A DNA stretch of 44,643 bases from an uncultured Dorea sp. (GCA_910584095.1 CAJTYU010000025.1:1-44643); one strand, 5' to 3'; numbered from the stretch's first letter, positions 15,968 to 24,780 are shown. A program made the numbers and translations. The notes: generated by a model from the sequence alone, not told the origin.

Positions 15968-15996
15968 ATTATATTCTCCTCTATACATTTGTTCAA
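15968..15996 (-). promoter_or_regulatory. Promoter of the yedF-selDAB operon
   Basis: On the minus strand TTGAAC (15996-15991) is 17 nt from a perfect TATAAT (15973-15968). The start should be near 15961, giving a leader of about 85 nt before yedF. Confidence 0.8.
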
Positions 15997-16024
15997 ATAG
16001 AGGTTCTCTATATATAACCGACTT

Positions 16025-16068
16025 TATAAATTTCATCTATACCATCCGTCTTATAGGAGACATCTAAG
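16025..16068. promoter_or_regulatory. Two LysR-type boxes between yedF and the methyltransferase (sites D and E)
   Basis: Site D is TATAA-ATTTCAT-CTATA (16025-16041), centred at about -72 from the yedF start. Site E is TATAG-GAGACAT-CTAAG (16052-16068), which shares 14 of 17 bases with the prdF site. Their centres are 27 bp apart. They resemble paired recognition and activation sites of a LysR activator. Confidence 0.45.
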
Positions 16069-16106
16069 TCACTGCTCACACCCATTTACAATTAATATCG
16101 TCTGCC

Positions 16107-16135
16107 TTGTCTTTTACATCCCCCCATGTTACAAT
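16107..16135 (+). promoter_or_regulatory. Promoter of the SAM methyltransferase gene
   Basis: TTGTCT (16107-16112) and TACAAT (16130-16135) are separated by 17 nt. The start is about 35 nt before the ATG. Confidence 0.7.
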
Positions 16136-16176
16136 GTACGCATACGTTAACGCAAATACAAGAAAGAGGATAAATT

Positions 16177-17037
16177 ATGTGGATTGCAGACAAATGGACC
16201 GACTACGAAGTAATTGATTGCAGCAAGGGTGAAAAGTTAGAACGCTGGGGGGATTATCTTCTGATACGGCCAGACCCTCAGGTCATTTGGGATACTCCGA
16301 GAAAAGACAGAAGCTGGCGTCAGATCAACGGCCACTATCACCGCAGCAAAAAAGGCGGGGGCGAATGGGAATTTTTTGACCTGCCTAAGCAATGGTCCAT
16401 TCAGTATGGGGAACTAACCTTCAATCTGAAGCCTTTTAACTTTAAACACACCGGACTTTTTCCAGAGCAGGCCGCAAACTGGGACTGGTTTTCCGAAAAA
16501 ATAAAAACTGCCGGAAGGCCGATCAAGGTTCTAAATCTATTCGCCTATACCGGCGGCGCTACCCTTGCGGCAGCGGCAGCGGGAGCGGCTGTAACTCACG
16601 TAGACGCCTCTAAAGGTATGGTGGGATGGGCTAAAGAGAACGCCGTATCCTCCAGCCTTAAGGACGCCCCCATCCGATGGCTGGTAGACGACTGTGTGAA
16701 ATTCACAGAGCGTGAAATCCGCCGCGGCAACCATTACGATGCCATTATCATGGATCCGCCTTCCTACGGAAGAGGCCCAAAGGGCGAAATATGGAAGATT
16801 GAAGATTCCATTCATTCTTTTATTAAACTATGCGTCCGCCTGCTCTCTGATAAACCGCTGTTCTTCCTCGTAAATTCCTATACCACCGGACTAGCTCCGG
16901 CGGTGCTTACCTATATGCTCGCCACAGAACTCAAAATATTCCACGGCAGCGTTGAATCACAAGAAATCGGGCTTCCGGTATCTAAGACCGGACTCATCCT
17001 GCCTTGCGGCGCTTCAGGGAGATGGGAGGCCATCTAA
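16177..17037 (+). CDS. Class I SAM-dependent rRNA-type methyltransferase
   Basis: A 286-residue methyltransferase like the catalytic domain of the RlmI/RlmK-type 23S rRNA cytosine/guanine methyltransferases. The SAM-binding motif is VLNLFAYTGGATLAAAAAG (about residues 114-132). An acidic residue follows in THVDASKGMV, and the catalytic-type motif is IIMDPPSYGRG (about residues 190-200). The N-terminal part (to residue 110) is a small beta-rich domain and not a recognisable PUA domain. The substrate is unknown. It is transcribed divergently from the selenium operon and shares that regulatory region, but a selenium-related role is not indicated by its sequence. Confidence 0.85.
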   Translation: MWIADKWTDYEVIDCSKGEKLERWGDYLLIRPDPQVIWDTPRKDRSWRQINGHYHRSKKGGGEWEFFDLPKQWSIQYGELTFNLKPFNFKHTGLFPEQAANWDWFSEKIKTAGRPIKVLNLFAYTGGATLAAAAAGAAVTHVDASKGMVGWAKENAVSSSLKDAPIRWLVDDCVKFTEREIRRGNHYDAIIMDPPSYGRGPKGEIWKIEDSIHSFIKLCVRLLSDKPLFFLVNSYTTGLAPAVLTYMLATELKIFHGSVESQEIGLPVSKTGLILPCGASGRWEAI

Positions 17038-17148
17038 CACAGACGATATGAGACACCCGATGTCTGCTCCATTTTCTTTTCCGCCTTTCCGCTCACAACA
17101 GAAAAAGCCGGAACATCTCTGTCCCGGCCTTCTGTCCTTATTTGCTTT

Positions 17149-17285
17149 TCATTTTTGCTGTTTCATCACAATCACCTTTTTTACCAAATCAATATCGGTA
17201 TTTGTGACTCCCGCAATTCTACCCGGCTTATCTTCAAGCCTATACTTCCTCCATCACTTTTTTCAAGGTGTAGACTAGCGCGTTA
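17149..17285 (-). pseudogene. Short frameshifted gene remnant downstream of putP
   Basis: On the minus strand, joining two frames at about 17250 gives a plausible C-terminal fragment, ALVYTLKKVMEEV then YRLEDKPGRIAGV and VKKVIVMKQQK, ending at TGA 17151-17149. The EDKPGRIAGV piece recalls ACT-domain sequences, but the match is too short to assign. No start codon or ribosome binding site fits. A partial hairpin with GCCGG/CCGGC arms lies just beyond (17107-17128). It may be the tail of a lost gene. Confidence 0.3.
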
Positions 17286-17293
17286 TTCTAATC

Positions 17294-18817
17294 TTACTCT
17301 GACTTTGCCCTCGCATATTCAAATTCGTCGATAACTTCCTGACCCGGAGCCTTCGTAAGCAGACTTACTGCAATTACAAATGCCAGAGATACGAAGAATG
17401 CCGGAAGCAGCTCATAAATATTAAACAAACCGCCCATAGGAGCAACTGCATATTTCCATACAAATACCGTTACGCCGCCGGCAATCATTCCTGCCAGCGC
17501 ACCCTGCAGCGTCGTACGTTTCCAGAACAGCGCACAGATCATAGCAGCTCCGAAGGAACCTCCAAAGCCCGCCCACGCAAAGGATACAATGCCAAATACG
17601 CTGGAGTTCGGGTCTCTCGCAAGGATTACGCCAATTACAGAAATAATAAGGATCGTAATACGCGCAATACTCAGGCTCTTCTTCTCGGTAAGCTTCACGC
17701 CCATGAAATCCTGAATGATATTCTCGGAAACACCGGAAGCCGCAACCAAAAGCTGGCTGTCTGCCGTTGACATCGTTGCCGCAAGTATTCCCGCTAAGAT
17801 CACGCCGCCCAGAATTGCTGCAAACGCGCCATGCTGGCTGAGCATTCTTGAAATCACAACGATAACCGTCTCGCTGTCCTCCAGATTCTCCATTGCGCCT
17901 ACGCTGGACATTGCCAGACCCACGATACCTATAAATACGGCTACCGTCATAGCGATCACTACCCAAATCGAACCGATACGTCTGGATAACTTCAGCTTCT
18001 TTTCGTCTTCAATAGACATAAACCTTACCAAAATATGAGGCATACCAAAATATCCGAAGCCCCATGCAAGCATGGACGCACTCTTTAAAGCCGGATACTC
18101 TACCGCAGCCCCCATAGCAGCGTCAAAGCTTTGATTCAGATTCAAATATCCGGGAAGCGCTTTGGCATTATCAATTACAGCTCCAAAACCTCCCGCATGA
18201 GTCACTCCATATATTGTAATAGAAATTAATGCAATGGACATAACTACACTTTGGATAAAGTCATTGGTAGCAACCGTACTAAAACCTCCGATAATGGTAT
18301 AGACCACAATAACCACCGCAAAAATCAACACGCCTGACATATACGGTATCCCAAACAAAGAATGGAACAGTTTGCCGCAGGCAGCAAAGCCGGACGCTGT
18401 ATAAGGTATAAAGAATATAACAATGATAAGCGCCGCAAGGGCGGTAATAATATTCTTCTTATCATGGAAACGTTTCGCAAAGAAAGACGGTACCGTAATC
18501 GCATCCACCTTGTATGAATACCTTCTCAGCCTCCTTGATACCAGCAGCCAGTTAAAATATGTACCAAGCGCCAATCCCGCTGCCGTCCAAAACGGATCTG
18601 CAAGGCCGGTCGCATAGGCAACTCCCGGAAGTCCCATCAGAAGCCAGCTGGACATATCGCTTGCCTCAGCGCTCATAGCAACTACAAGCGGACCCATTCT
18701 TCTTCCGCCAAGATAAAAATCTTCTGTATTGCTATTCTTTTTTCCGTTGTAAACGCCGACTCCAATCAGCAAACAGAGATATAGAATAATCGTTCCCAAA
18801 ATAATAGCATTAATCAT
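17294..18817 (-). CDS. putP: Sodium/proline symporter PutP
   Basis: A 507-residue sodium:solute symporter with about 12-13 membrane segments. The first helix is INAIILGTIILYLCLLIGVGV, followed by the conserved NTEDFYLGGRRMGPLVVAMSAEASDMSSWLLMG region, cut here into its blocks EDFYLGGR and AEASDMSSW. These bind Na+ and substrate in PutP. FGYFGMPHILVRFMSI is also typical of PutP. It would import proline as the electron acceptor for the proline reductase 11 kb away. AAAGGAGAG precedes the ATG. It is a single-gene unit with its own promoter. Confidence 0.92.
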   Translation of the reverse strand: MINAIILGTIILYLCLLIGVGVYNGKKNSNTEDFYLGGRRMGPLVVAMSAEASDMSSWLLMGLPGVAYATGLADPFWTAAGLALGTYFNWLLVSRRLRRYSYKVDAITVPSFFAKRFHDKKNIITALAALIIVIFFIPYTASGFAACGKLFHSLFGIPYMSGVLIFAVVIVVYTIIGGFSTVATNDFIQSVVMSIALISITIYGVTHAGGFGAVIDNAKALPGYLNLNQSFDAAMGAAVEYPALKSASMLAWGFGYFGMPHILVRFMSIEDEKKLKLSRRIGSIWVVIAMTVAVFIGIVGLAMSSVGAMENLEDSETVIVVISRMLSQHGAFAAILGGVILAGILAATMSTADSQLLVAASGVSENIIQDFMGVKLTEKKSLSIARITILIISVIGVILARDPNSSVFGIVSFAWAGFGGSFGAAMICALFWKRTTLQGALAGMIAGGVTVFVWKYAVAPMGGLFNIYELLPAFFVSLAFVIAVSLLTKAPGQEVIDEFEYARAKSE

Positions 18818-18916
18818 AGCTCTCTCCTTTTCTCTTCAAAATGATGCTAATGACGATTGCTCTTTCTTTCCCCGATAAAGAAGAGTAAACCTCAAAACCC
18901 AATAAGTTACACAACT

Positions 18917-18945
18917 ATTATAGTTTATTTTTTGTCAATGTGCAA
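18917..18945 (-). promoter_or_regulatory. putP promoter
   Basis: On the minus strand TTGCAC (18945-18940) is 17 nt from a perfect TATAAT (18922-18917). CTATTATAG is a small dyad overlapping the -10. No TATAG-N7-CTATA box is seen here. Confidence 0.7.
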
Positions 18946-19004
18946 TACTAATATTAGGAATTGTTATGTCGAAATAAGCAGATTTAATACCATCGCCTTA
19001 TTTT

Positions 19005-19032
19005 AAGGCAGGTTCTCCATGTTTCCTGCCTT
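19005..19032 (-). terminator. Hairpin after the M18 aminopeptidase gene
   Basis: AAGGCAGG (19005-19012) pairs with CCTGCCTT (19025-19032) just downstream of the aminopeptidase stop. No T-run follows on the minus strand, so termination strength is uncertain. Confidence 0.45.
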
Positions 19033-19037
19033 GTTAT

Positions 19038-20369
19038 TTACCGTTTTTCTTTCCTGAAAATCCTATATTCTCCAAATCCCGTTTCCTCAACCGAAGATTC
19101 ATAAAAGATCTTTGCGGCGCGGATGAGATATTCCAAATCTTTCACGCCAGCCGTCTCATAGCTGGAATGCATCGCCAGCTGAGGAAGCCCGATGTCAACA
19201 CAATTCACCGCAACCTGCGTGCCGGAAATATTCCCCAGCGTAGAACCGCCTAACATATCCGAGCGGTTCGTAAATTCCTGAACCGGCGCTTCCGCCATCT
19301 CGCAGATTCCCCTAAACAGCGCCGCCGACACCGCGTCAGATGTATATCGCTGATTACCGCTGAATTTAATCACGATTCCTTGATTGATAATCGGACGATT
19401 CGACGGGCAGGATTTGTCCGGATAATTTGGATGCACCGCATGTGCGTTGTCCGCGGACGCCATCAAACTCAAAGCCAGCCTCCTGCGGTAATCCGTTCCG
19501 CTCATCCCAAAGGATTCACAGATACGAAACAGCGTATCTGCAAGAAATGTAGACGCGGCCCCCTGTCTGGTACTGCTGCCCACCTCTTCGTTATCATAGA
19601 CGCAATGGACCGGAACACCGTACCCATCCTCCGCGTCCAAAAATCCCGTTAGGGAAGAATATACACATTCCAGGTCATCCAGTCTTCCCATAGAAATAAA
19701 CTCCCCTCCGGCTCCCCATACGCTCCCTTGCATCCGGTTATACACATAGAGGTCGCTTCCCAGTATATCCTCTTCTTTTACACCCGCCTCACGCGCGATC
19801 ATTTCCATAAAGCTTTCCTGTTCTCCGCCGGCATACATTTTATACAGAGGCGGCATATCCTTCTGCACATTGTATTTATAGCCGTCGTTAGCCTCCCTGT
19901 TCATATGGATTGCAAGGCTTGGAATCATCAGCAGATCCCTGTCAACATTTACCAGCTTCATCCTAATCCTGTTATTGTCGCGAACCATCAGCCTGCCCGC
20001 CGCCGACAGAGGCCGGTCAAACCATGACCCGCAGAGCATACCGCCGTACTTCTCCGCATCCAGCTTTATATACGCCTGCTCCACCCTCATGTCCGGATTC
20101 TCTTTGATCTTCAAACAGGGTGAGTCGCTATGGCCCGCCATGATCTGAAATCCCTTAAAATCTGCCGACGGAATGCGAAATGCGATCAGAGAAGAACCAT
20201 TACGAGTAACATAGTATTTGCCTCCGTCCGCTAATTTCCACTTCTCGCTTTCCAAAAGCCCCTGATAGCCATTCCTCTCTAATATTTTCTTCATCGTATC
20301 CACCGCATGAAAGGCCGTCGGACTATCCTCAATAAACTGAAATAATTCTTTCACATATTTCTTCTCCAT
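19038..20369 (-). CDS. M18-family metallo-aminopeptidase
   Basis: A 443-residue zinc aminopeptidase of family M18 (aspartyl aminopeptidase/ApeB-like). It removes N-terminal, often acidic, residues from peptides in the cytoplasm. Visible metal and active-site motifs are AGHSDSPCLKI (about residues 77-87), YDNEEVGSSTRQGA with the catalytic Glu pair, SADNAHAVHPNYPDK, and MHSSYETAG near the end. All expected ligands are present and the length is normal. It may feed peptide-derived amino acids into fermentation. It starts 10 nt after the upstream acyltransferase stop, so the two are probably one transcript. Confidence 0.92.
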   Translation of the reverse strand: MEKKYVKELFQFIEDSPTAFHAVDTMKKILERNGYQGLLESEKWKLADGGKYYVTRNGSSLIAFRIPSADFKGFQIMAGHSDSPCLKIKENPDMRVEQAYIKLDAEKYGGMLCGSWFDRPLSAAGRLMVRDNNRIRMKLVNVDRDLLMIPSLAIHMNREANDGYKYNVQKDMPPLYKMYAGGEQESFMEMIAREAGVKEEDILGSDLYVYNRMQGSVWGAGGEFISMGRLDDLECVYSSLTGFLDAEDGYGVPVHCVYDNEEVGSSTRQGAASTFLADTLFRICESFGMSGTDYRRRLALSLMASADNAHAVHPNYPDKSCPSNRPIINQGIVIKFSGNQRYTSDAVSAALFRGICEMAEAPVQEFTNRSDMLGGSTLGNISGTQVAVNCVDIGLPQLAMHSSYETAGVKDLEYLIRAAKIFYESSVEETGFGEYRIFRKEKR

Positions 20370-20379
20370 CTTTCCCTCC

Positions 20380-21351
20380 CTAAATCAGATGCGCGATCCG
20401 GTTGGTAAACCGTACAAAAGGTTTCCTCGACACCACCCACACCAGCGCCATGCAGCATATAATCAGCAAAACACTCCCCCTGTAGCTCCTGATGGAGTGC
20501 AGGATATCCGACTCGTGCTTTACGCAGCTATAGATAATTCCATGGAAAATATAAATCGCCATAGTCCGCTCTCCCAGATAAGAATAAGATTTCTTCTCCG
20601 AAGGGAGCACCAGCATAAACAGATAGATCAGCAGAAAAGAAATCCCATAACAGACGATCCGGACCGCGATCCCCTCCGCCGCCTCCATTCCCAAGGTTTC
20701 ATACGAATACCGTCCATAAAATATCTTCACCGGCAGTCCTCTGTGATACCTGTCCGAAAATAAATACACCGCAAACAATCCCAAAATCGTAAGCGCTCCC
20801 GTATAACCTCTGATATTTCTGTATTTTTCAAGCCATGCGCTGTCAAATTCCGTTCCCGCAAGAAAGAATGGGAAAAAGAATACAATCCTTGGAATCGACA
20901 AGAAATTACCGATATCAGCCAGTCCGATCAGCAGCCCTCCTATCAGGGATACCGGCAGGTAATACGGCATCCTCTTTACTACAGGCGCCGCAAGACGCCA
21001 CACAAACAGCGCCAGCAGATACCACAGGGTAAATTTCGGCCTTGTAAAATACAGCTCCGTATCCTTATCAAGCAACAGGGTATACACCAGATAATAGATC
21101 ACCTCGTACACAAAATAAGGAATGATCAAACTTCCGACCAGCTTCTTTACCGAAGGCTCTTTCTTCGAAAAATACCCGGACACAAAAATAAACGCCGGCA
21201 TATGAAATGCCACAATTCCCCACTTCAGTTCATACAGAAATGGATTCTGCCCGTAACAGGGTTCTATAAAATGGCCGATCACTACCAGCACGATCAGCAG
21301 CACTTTGTAATTGTCAAAAAGATATTCTCTTGTTTTTTGTTTCTGTTCCAC
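20380..21351 (-). CDS. Membrane acyltransferase (acyltransferase_3 family)
   Basis: A 323-residue integral membrane protein with about 9-10 hydrophobic helices. The N-terminal FDNYKVLLIVLVVIGH with the conserved His and the following FHMPAFIFVSGYFSKK segment are typical of the acyltransferase_3 (OafA/WecH/fucose acetylase-like) family. These enzymes transfer acetyl or succinyl groups to cell-surface sugars or other acceptors. The acceptor cannot be predicted. It is upstream of the M18 aminopeptidase gene with a 10-nt gap. Confidence 0.8.
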   Translation of the reverse strand: MEQKQKTREYLFDNYKVLLIVLVVIGHFIEPCYGQNPFLYELKWGIVAFHMPAFIFVSGYFSKKEPSVKKLVGSLIIPYFVYEVIYYLVYTLLLDKDTELYFTRPKFTLWYLLALFVWRLAAPVVKRMPYYLPVSLIGGLLIGLADIGNFLSIPRIVFFFPFFLAGTEFDSAWLEKYRNIRGYTGALTILGLFAVYLFSDRYHRGLPVKIFYGRYSYETLGMEAAEGIAVRIVCYGISFLLIYLFMLVLPSEKKSYSYLGERTMAIYIFHGIIYSCVKHESDILHSIRSYRGSVLLIICCMALVWVVSRKPFVRFTNRIAHLI

Positions 21352-21707
21352 ATTTCATCACCTTCCTCTATTTTAAGCCTGTCCAAAGAAGCATTCAATT
21401 CATAATATGAAAGAAAAAACTTCTTTATTCCACTGAAAATTCGAGATTTTGCATAAATTTAAGGGACACAGAGATAAAAACCCGGTCTAAACCGTCAACC
21501 TTCTTCCTGTAATAAGTAAAAATACAATAATTTGTCTCCCCAGTTAATTTATTCCCAAAGAAATGAGACCATAGACTAAGAGGAATGAAAAGAAAATTTT
21601 ATATAAGTTAAAACAACTGTCATACGCCCAGAAAAAACGGACTTCTCAGCATATGAAGTCCGTTTTTTATTCTTTGATTTTATTATATAAGAGGAACACA
21701 TTCCCTG
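21352..21707. other. Intergenic region without a gene
   Basis: This 356-nt AT-rich stretch separates the acyltransferase gene from the ABC-transporter operon. Apart from the terminator at 21632-21668 I see no coding sequence, repeat or RNA gene, and no promoter I can place with confidence for the acyltransferase. Confidence 0.6.
21632..21668 (-). terminator. Terminator of the amino-acid ABC operon
   Basis: A 14-bp perfect stem, AAAAAACGGACTTC (21632-21645) with its complement (21655-21668), has A- and T-rich ends, so it can act on both strands. It follows the ATPase gene. Confidence 0.85.
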
Positions 21708-22493
21708 CTATCCTTCTGAATATCGGGAGAGGAACTGTCTGGTCCGCTCTTCCTTCGGATGATCGATTACCTGCTTCGCATCTCCCTGCTCTACGATATA
21801 TCCCTCATCCATAAATATGATCTGATCGGCCACATCCCTCGCAAAAGCCATCTCATGCGTCACAATAATCATCGTCGTCTTCTGGTCCGCAAGGCCCCGA
21901 ATCACCCTCAGCACCTCGCCGGTAAGCTCTGGGTCAAGCGCCGACGTGGGTTCATCAAAACATAGGATATCCGGTTTAAGCGCCAGCGCTCTTGCAATCG
22001 CCACCCGTTGCTGCTGTCCGCCGGATAACTGATGGGGATAGTGGGACGCACGGTCTGCAAGACCCATCTGAGCCAGCAGCGCATTGCCGTGCTCCGCAAT
22101 TACTTCCAGAATCTGTTTCTTATTTCCCTTGTAGTCCTCCCGCTCCTGAGCAAGAAGCCTCTCAGCCAGCGTAACATTTTCCAGCGCTGTATACTGGGGA
22201 AACAAATGAAACGCCTGAAACACCATCCCGAAATGCAGACGCTTCCTGCGAAGCTCCTGCTCCGTCATCTTAACCGGCCGGGACGCGTCAAATACCGCAT
22301 TGCCTTTCACCAAAATCTTACCGTGGCTTGGCTTTTCCAGAAAATTCAGGCAGCGCAAAAGCGTCGTCTTCCCTGAACCAGAGGAACCGATAATCGCCAG
22401 CGCATTGCCCTCTTCCAGAGAAAAACTCACATCCTTCAGAACCTCGGTGCTTCCAAAATGTTTTCCAATATTCTTCACATCTAAAATCGCCAT
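21708..22493 (-). CDS. Polar amino-acid ABC transporter, ATP-binding protein
   Basis: A 261-residue ATPase of the GlnQ/HisP group. The Walker A motif is IIGSSGSGKTTLLR (about residues 34-47), the Q-loop region has MVFQAFHLFPQYTALEN, the signature is LSGGQQQRVAIARAL, and Walker B is ILCFDEPTSALDPE with the switch His in VTHEMAFARD. It powers import by the permease and binding protein encoded immediately upstream. The permease stop and this start are 14 nt apart. The substrate class (polar amino acid, perhaps glutamine, cystine or another) is from family resemblance only. Confidence 0.93.
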   Translation of the reverse strand: MAILDVKNIGKHFGSTEVLKDVSFSLEEGNALAIIGSSGSGKTTLLRCLNFLEKPSHGKILVKGNAVFDASRPVKMTEQELRRKRLHFGMVFQAFHLFPQYTALENVTLAERLLAQEREDYKGNKKQILEVIAEHGNALLAQMGLADRASHYPHQLSGGQQQRVAIARALALKPDILCFDEPTSALDPELTGEVLRVIRGLADQKTTMIIVTHEMAFARDVADQIIFMDEGYIVEQGDAKQVIDHPKEERTRQFLSRYSEG

Positions 22494-22507
22494 TCCATCC
22501 GCACCTC

Positions 22508-23164
22508 TTATCTAAAATAATCCAGTTTTTTCTCAATATAATTAAACAGCAGCGTCAATATACCGATAAACGCCAGATAGAACACGCCGGTATAAAACAG
22601 GGGCCATGTGATACCCGCTGATTTCATAAAGGAAAATCCTGCGAAAGTCAGCTCATATGCCGCAATGATCCTCGCCAGAGAAGTATCCTTAACCAATGTG
22701 ATAATCTCATTAGACATTGGCGGCACCACGCGCTTTACCATCTGAAGCAGCGTGATCTTAAAAAATATCTGGCTCTTGGTCATGCCCAGAACCTGCCCCG
22801 CTTCCCTCTGTCCCACAGGCACGCCTTCAATGCCCCCGCGGAAAATCACTGAGAAATAGCAAGCATAATTGATCACAAACGCAACGACTGTAGCGGTAAT
22901 CCGCCCCGCCTCATTGCCGCTCCAGATATTATGGCCAAGCCACAGGCCCGGTCCATAGAAAATAATAATCAGCTGCAGCATCAAAGGCGTTCCTCTGATA
23001 ATCCAGACAACAATCTGTATCGCATACCGCAGAAGCTTCCATCTGCTTGTGCTTCCGATCCCAAGGATCAGCCCCAGCGGCAGTGAAAATATAAGCGTCA
23101 GAATAAATATCTGAAATGTGGTCGACAGACCCTTCATCAATTCTAATGTTACTGTTCCAAACAT
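22508..23164 (-). CDS. Polar amino-acid ABC transporter, permease
   Basis: A 218-residue membrane permease of the HisM/GlnP group with about five transmembrane helices. The N-terminus MFGTVTLELMKGLSTTFQIF is typical of these subunits. The EAA loop that contacts the ATPase is seen as GQREAGQVLGMTKSQIFFKI. It is the middle gene of a three-gene importer operon, 17 nt after the binding-protein gene. It is a single permease gene, so the channel is probably a homodimer. Confidence 0.92.
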   Translation of the reverse strand: MFGTVTLELMKGLSTTFQIFILTLIFSLPLGLILGIGSTSRWKLLRYAIQIVVWIIRGTPLMLQLIIIFYGPGLWLGHNIWSGNEAGRITATVVAFVINYACYFSVIFRGGIEGVPVGQREAGQVLGMTKSQIFFKITLLQMVKRVVPPMSNEIITLVKDTSLARIIAAYELTFAGFSFMKSAGITWPLFYTGVFYLAFIGILTLLFNYIEKKLDYFR

Positions 23165-23181
23165 TCCTTGTTCTCCGTATC

Positions 23182-24000
23182 CTACTGCTCTACGACAGCC
23201 TCCTGAACGCCATAGGCTTCCGCAGTTTCCATCATGCGTCCGTCTCCGTAGGTCTTTTCAAAAACCCCATTGATAAACTCGGCCAGATCGGAATCTTTCC
23301 GGCAGCCTACGCCGTACTCTTCTGTAGTCAGCTCTTCCGTGCAGATCAAATCTGTATAACTGGTTCCTTCTCCGATCATCGCGCCCGCCATCAAAAGATC
23401 AATAATCGCTGCGTCGGAGGTTCCCGATTTCACCTCCATCAGCGCGTCCGCCTGAGATGCAACTGAATTCATATTAAACTGCTTATCATTTGCGGCAGCT
23501 TCGCCGGCGGAACCAGCCTCCACCGCAAAAGTAAGATCGGCTAAATCCACGCCTTTCTTCTCTTCCGGCACTACCACTACCTGCGCATTATTACAGTAAG
23601 CCTTTGTACATTCCATTGCAGAGGTAACCTCTGGAGTCAGGGTCATACCGTTCCAGACAACATCAATGTTCTTAGAATCCAGCTCCATGATCTTGCTGTC
23701 CCAATCAATCACTACAAATTCCGCCTCAACTCCAAGCTCTTCCGCAACCAGCTTAGCCATATCCGCATCAAATCCAATCCATTCGCCGGACTCATCCTTG
23801 TAATCCATAGGCTCAAATTCTGTAATTCCTATAACCAGCGTCCCTTTGCCCTTTATGTAATCTACATCGCTCCCTGAATCATCCGCCGCCTCTGTACCGT
23901 TTCCTGAATCCTTCTTGCTCTCTGAATCACTTCCGCCGCAGGCTGTCATGGAAAATACCATAGACATGCACAACATCAATGCAATTAATTTCTTCTTCAT
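23182..24000 (-). CDS. Amino-acid ABC transporter substrate-binding lipoprotein
   Basis: A 272-residue family 3 solute-binding protein. I start at the ATG at 24000, which follows GGAGGAGAAGGCT. An upstream in-frame ATG at 24033 would put charged residues before the signal. The signal sequence (MKKKLIALMLCMSMVF) ends in a lipobox with Cys21 in SMTACGG, so the mature protein is membrane-anchored. A Ser/Gly/Asp/Glu-rich tether runs to about residue 45, and the binding domain starts near GTLVIGITEFEPMDY. It captures an amino acid outside the cell for the permease and ATPase downstream. Confidence 0.92.
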   Translation of the reverse strand: MKKKLIALMLCMSMVFSMTACGGSDSESKKDSGNGTEAADDSGSDVDYIKGKGTLVIGITEFEPMDYKDESGEWIGFDADMAKLVAEELGVEAEFVVIDWDSKIMELDSKNIDVVWNGMTLTPEVTSAMECTKAYCNNAQVVVVPEEKKGVDLADLTFAVEAGSAGEAAANDKQFNMNSVASQADALMEVKSGTSDAAIIDLLMAGAMIGEGTSYTDLICTEELTTEEYGVGCRKDSDLAEFINGVFEKTYGDGRMMETAEAYGVQEAVVEQ

Positions 24001-24055
24001 AGCCTTCTCCTCCATCCATATATCATTTTTCATTTTACTCTAATAGCCAAGTAGT

Positions 24056-24084
24056 ATTGTAGCATAGTAGCACGCTAAAGTAAA
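24056..24084 (-). promoter_or_regulatory. Promoter of the amino-acid ABC operon
   Basis: On the minus strand TTTACT (24084-24079) is 17 nt from TACAAT (24061-24056). The leader to the lipoprotein ATG is about 50 nt. Confidence 0.65.
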
Positions 24085-24093
24085 GTTGAAATT

Positions 24094-24780
24094 TTATGGA
24101 AAAGTCAATCCCTTTATAAGAAAAAAAACTATGGGAACCAGAAGCGACGGAAGCATATTCATCGTCTTGCAGTCCTTGATTTTCAGGATTCCAAGGCCGG
24201 ACCCCGCAATCAATACGCCGCCCACGATCGACAGCTCACACATCAATTCATCAGTAAAAAACGCCCCCGCCCCATAATATGCCAGAAGATAAATACTTCC
24301 CTGCCATGCAAACAGAATCGGCGCCGCAAATATCATTCCAATCCCATAAGTGGAAGCAAACACCATAGAGGTAACCAGATCCAGCGCCGCATTGGTAAAG
24401 AGATAGGTGTGGTCTCCGTATACCGCGCTCATCACCGGGCCCAGTATTGACAAGGTTCCAATACAATAAAGAAGTACCGCACTGGAAAGACCTTGCCCCA
24501 ATCCTGTCGAAGCATATCTTCCGACAAGGCTCTGGAATTTGGCGTCCAGATCGATTACCGCTCCTATCAGACTTCCGACTGCCAGACTCACAATAAAAAG
24601 CACCGGATAGTTACTGTCCGGCATATGATTGACCACTGCATTGATTCCAAGCATTGTCGCCGCAAATCCCATAGCATTAAACAACGACTCCTGATACTGG
24701 GGTTTGATTCCCTTTTTCACAATACTGCCCGCAACGGTACCCGCCGCAATGGTACAGGTATTTACAACCGTTCCTATCAT
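24094..24780 (-). CDS. DUF554 membrane protein
   Basis: A 228-residue protein of the DUF554 family with about seven hydrophobic helices. The N-terminal MIGTVVNTCTIAAGTVAGSIVKKG is characteristic, as are LGINAVV and the LVTSMVFASTYGIG segment. The function is unknown; a transport role is often supposed. The start at 24780 has GGAGGGACGAT before it, and its ATG overlaps the stop of the WYL regulator (ATGA), so the two are translationally coupled. This suggests the regulator controls its own partner gene. Confidence 0.88.
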   Translation of the reverse strand: MIGTVVNTCTIAAGTVAGSIVKKGIKPQYQESLFNAMGFAATMLGINAVVNHMPDSNYPVLFIVSLAVGSLIGAVIDLDAKFQSLVGRYASTGLGQGLSSAVLLYCIGTLSILGPVMSAVYGDHTYLFTNAALDLVTSMVFASTYGIGMIFAAPILFAWQGSIYLLAYYGAGAFFTDELMCELSIVGGVLIAGSGLGILKIKDCKTMNMLPSLLVPIVFFLIKGLTFP

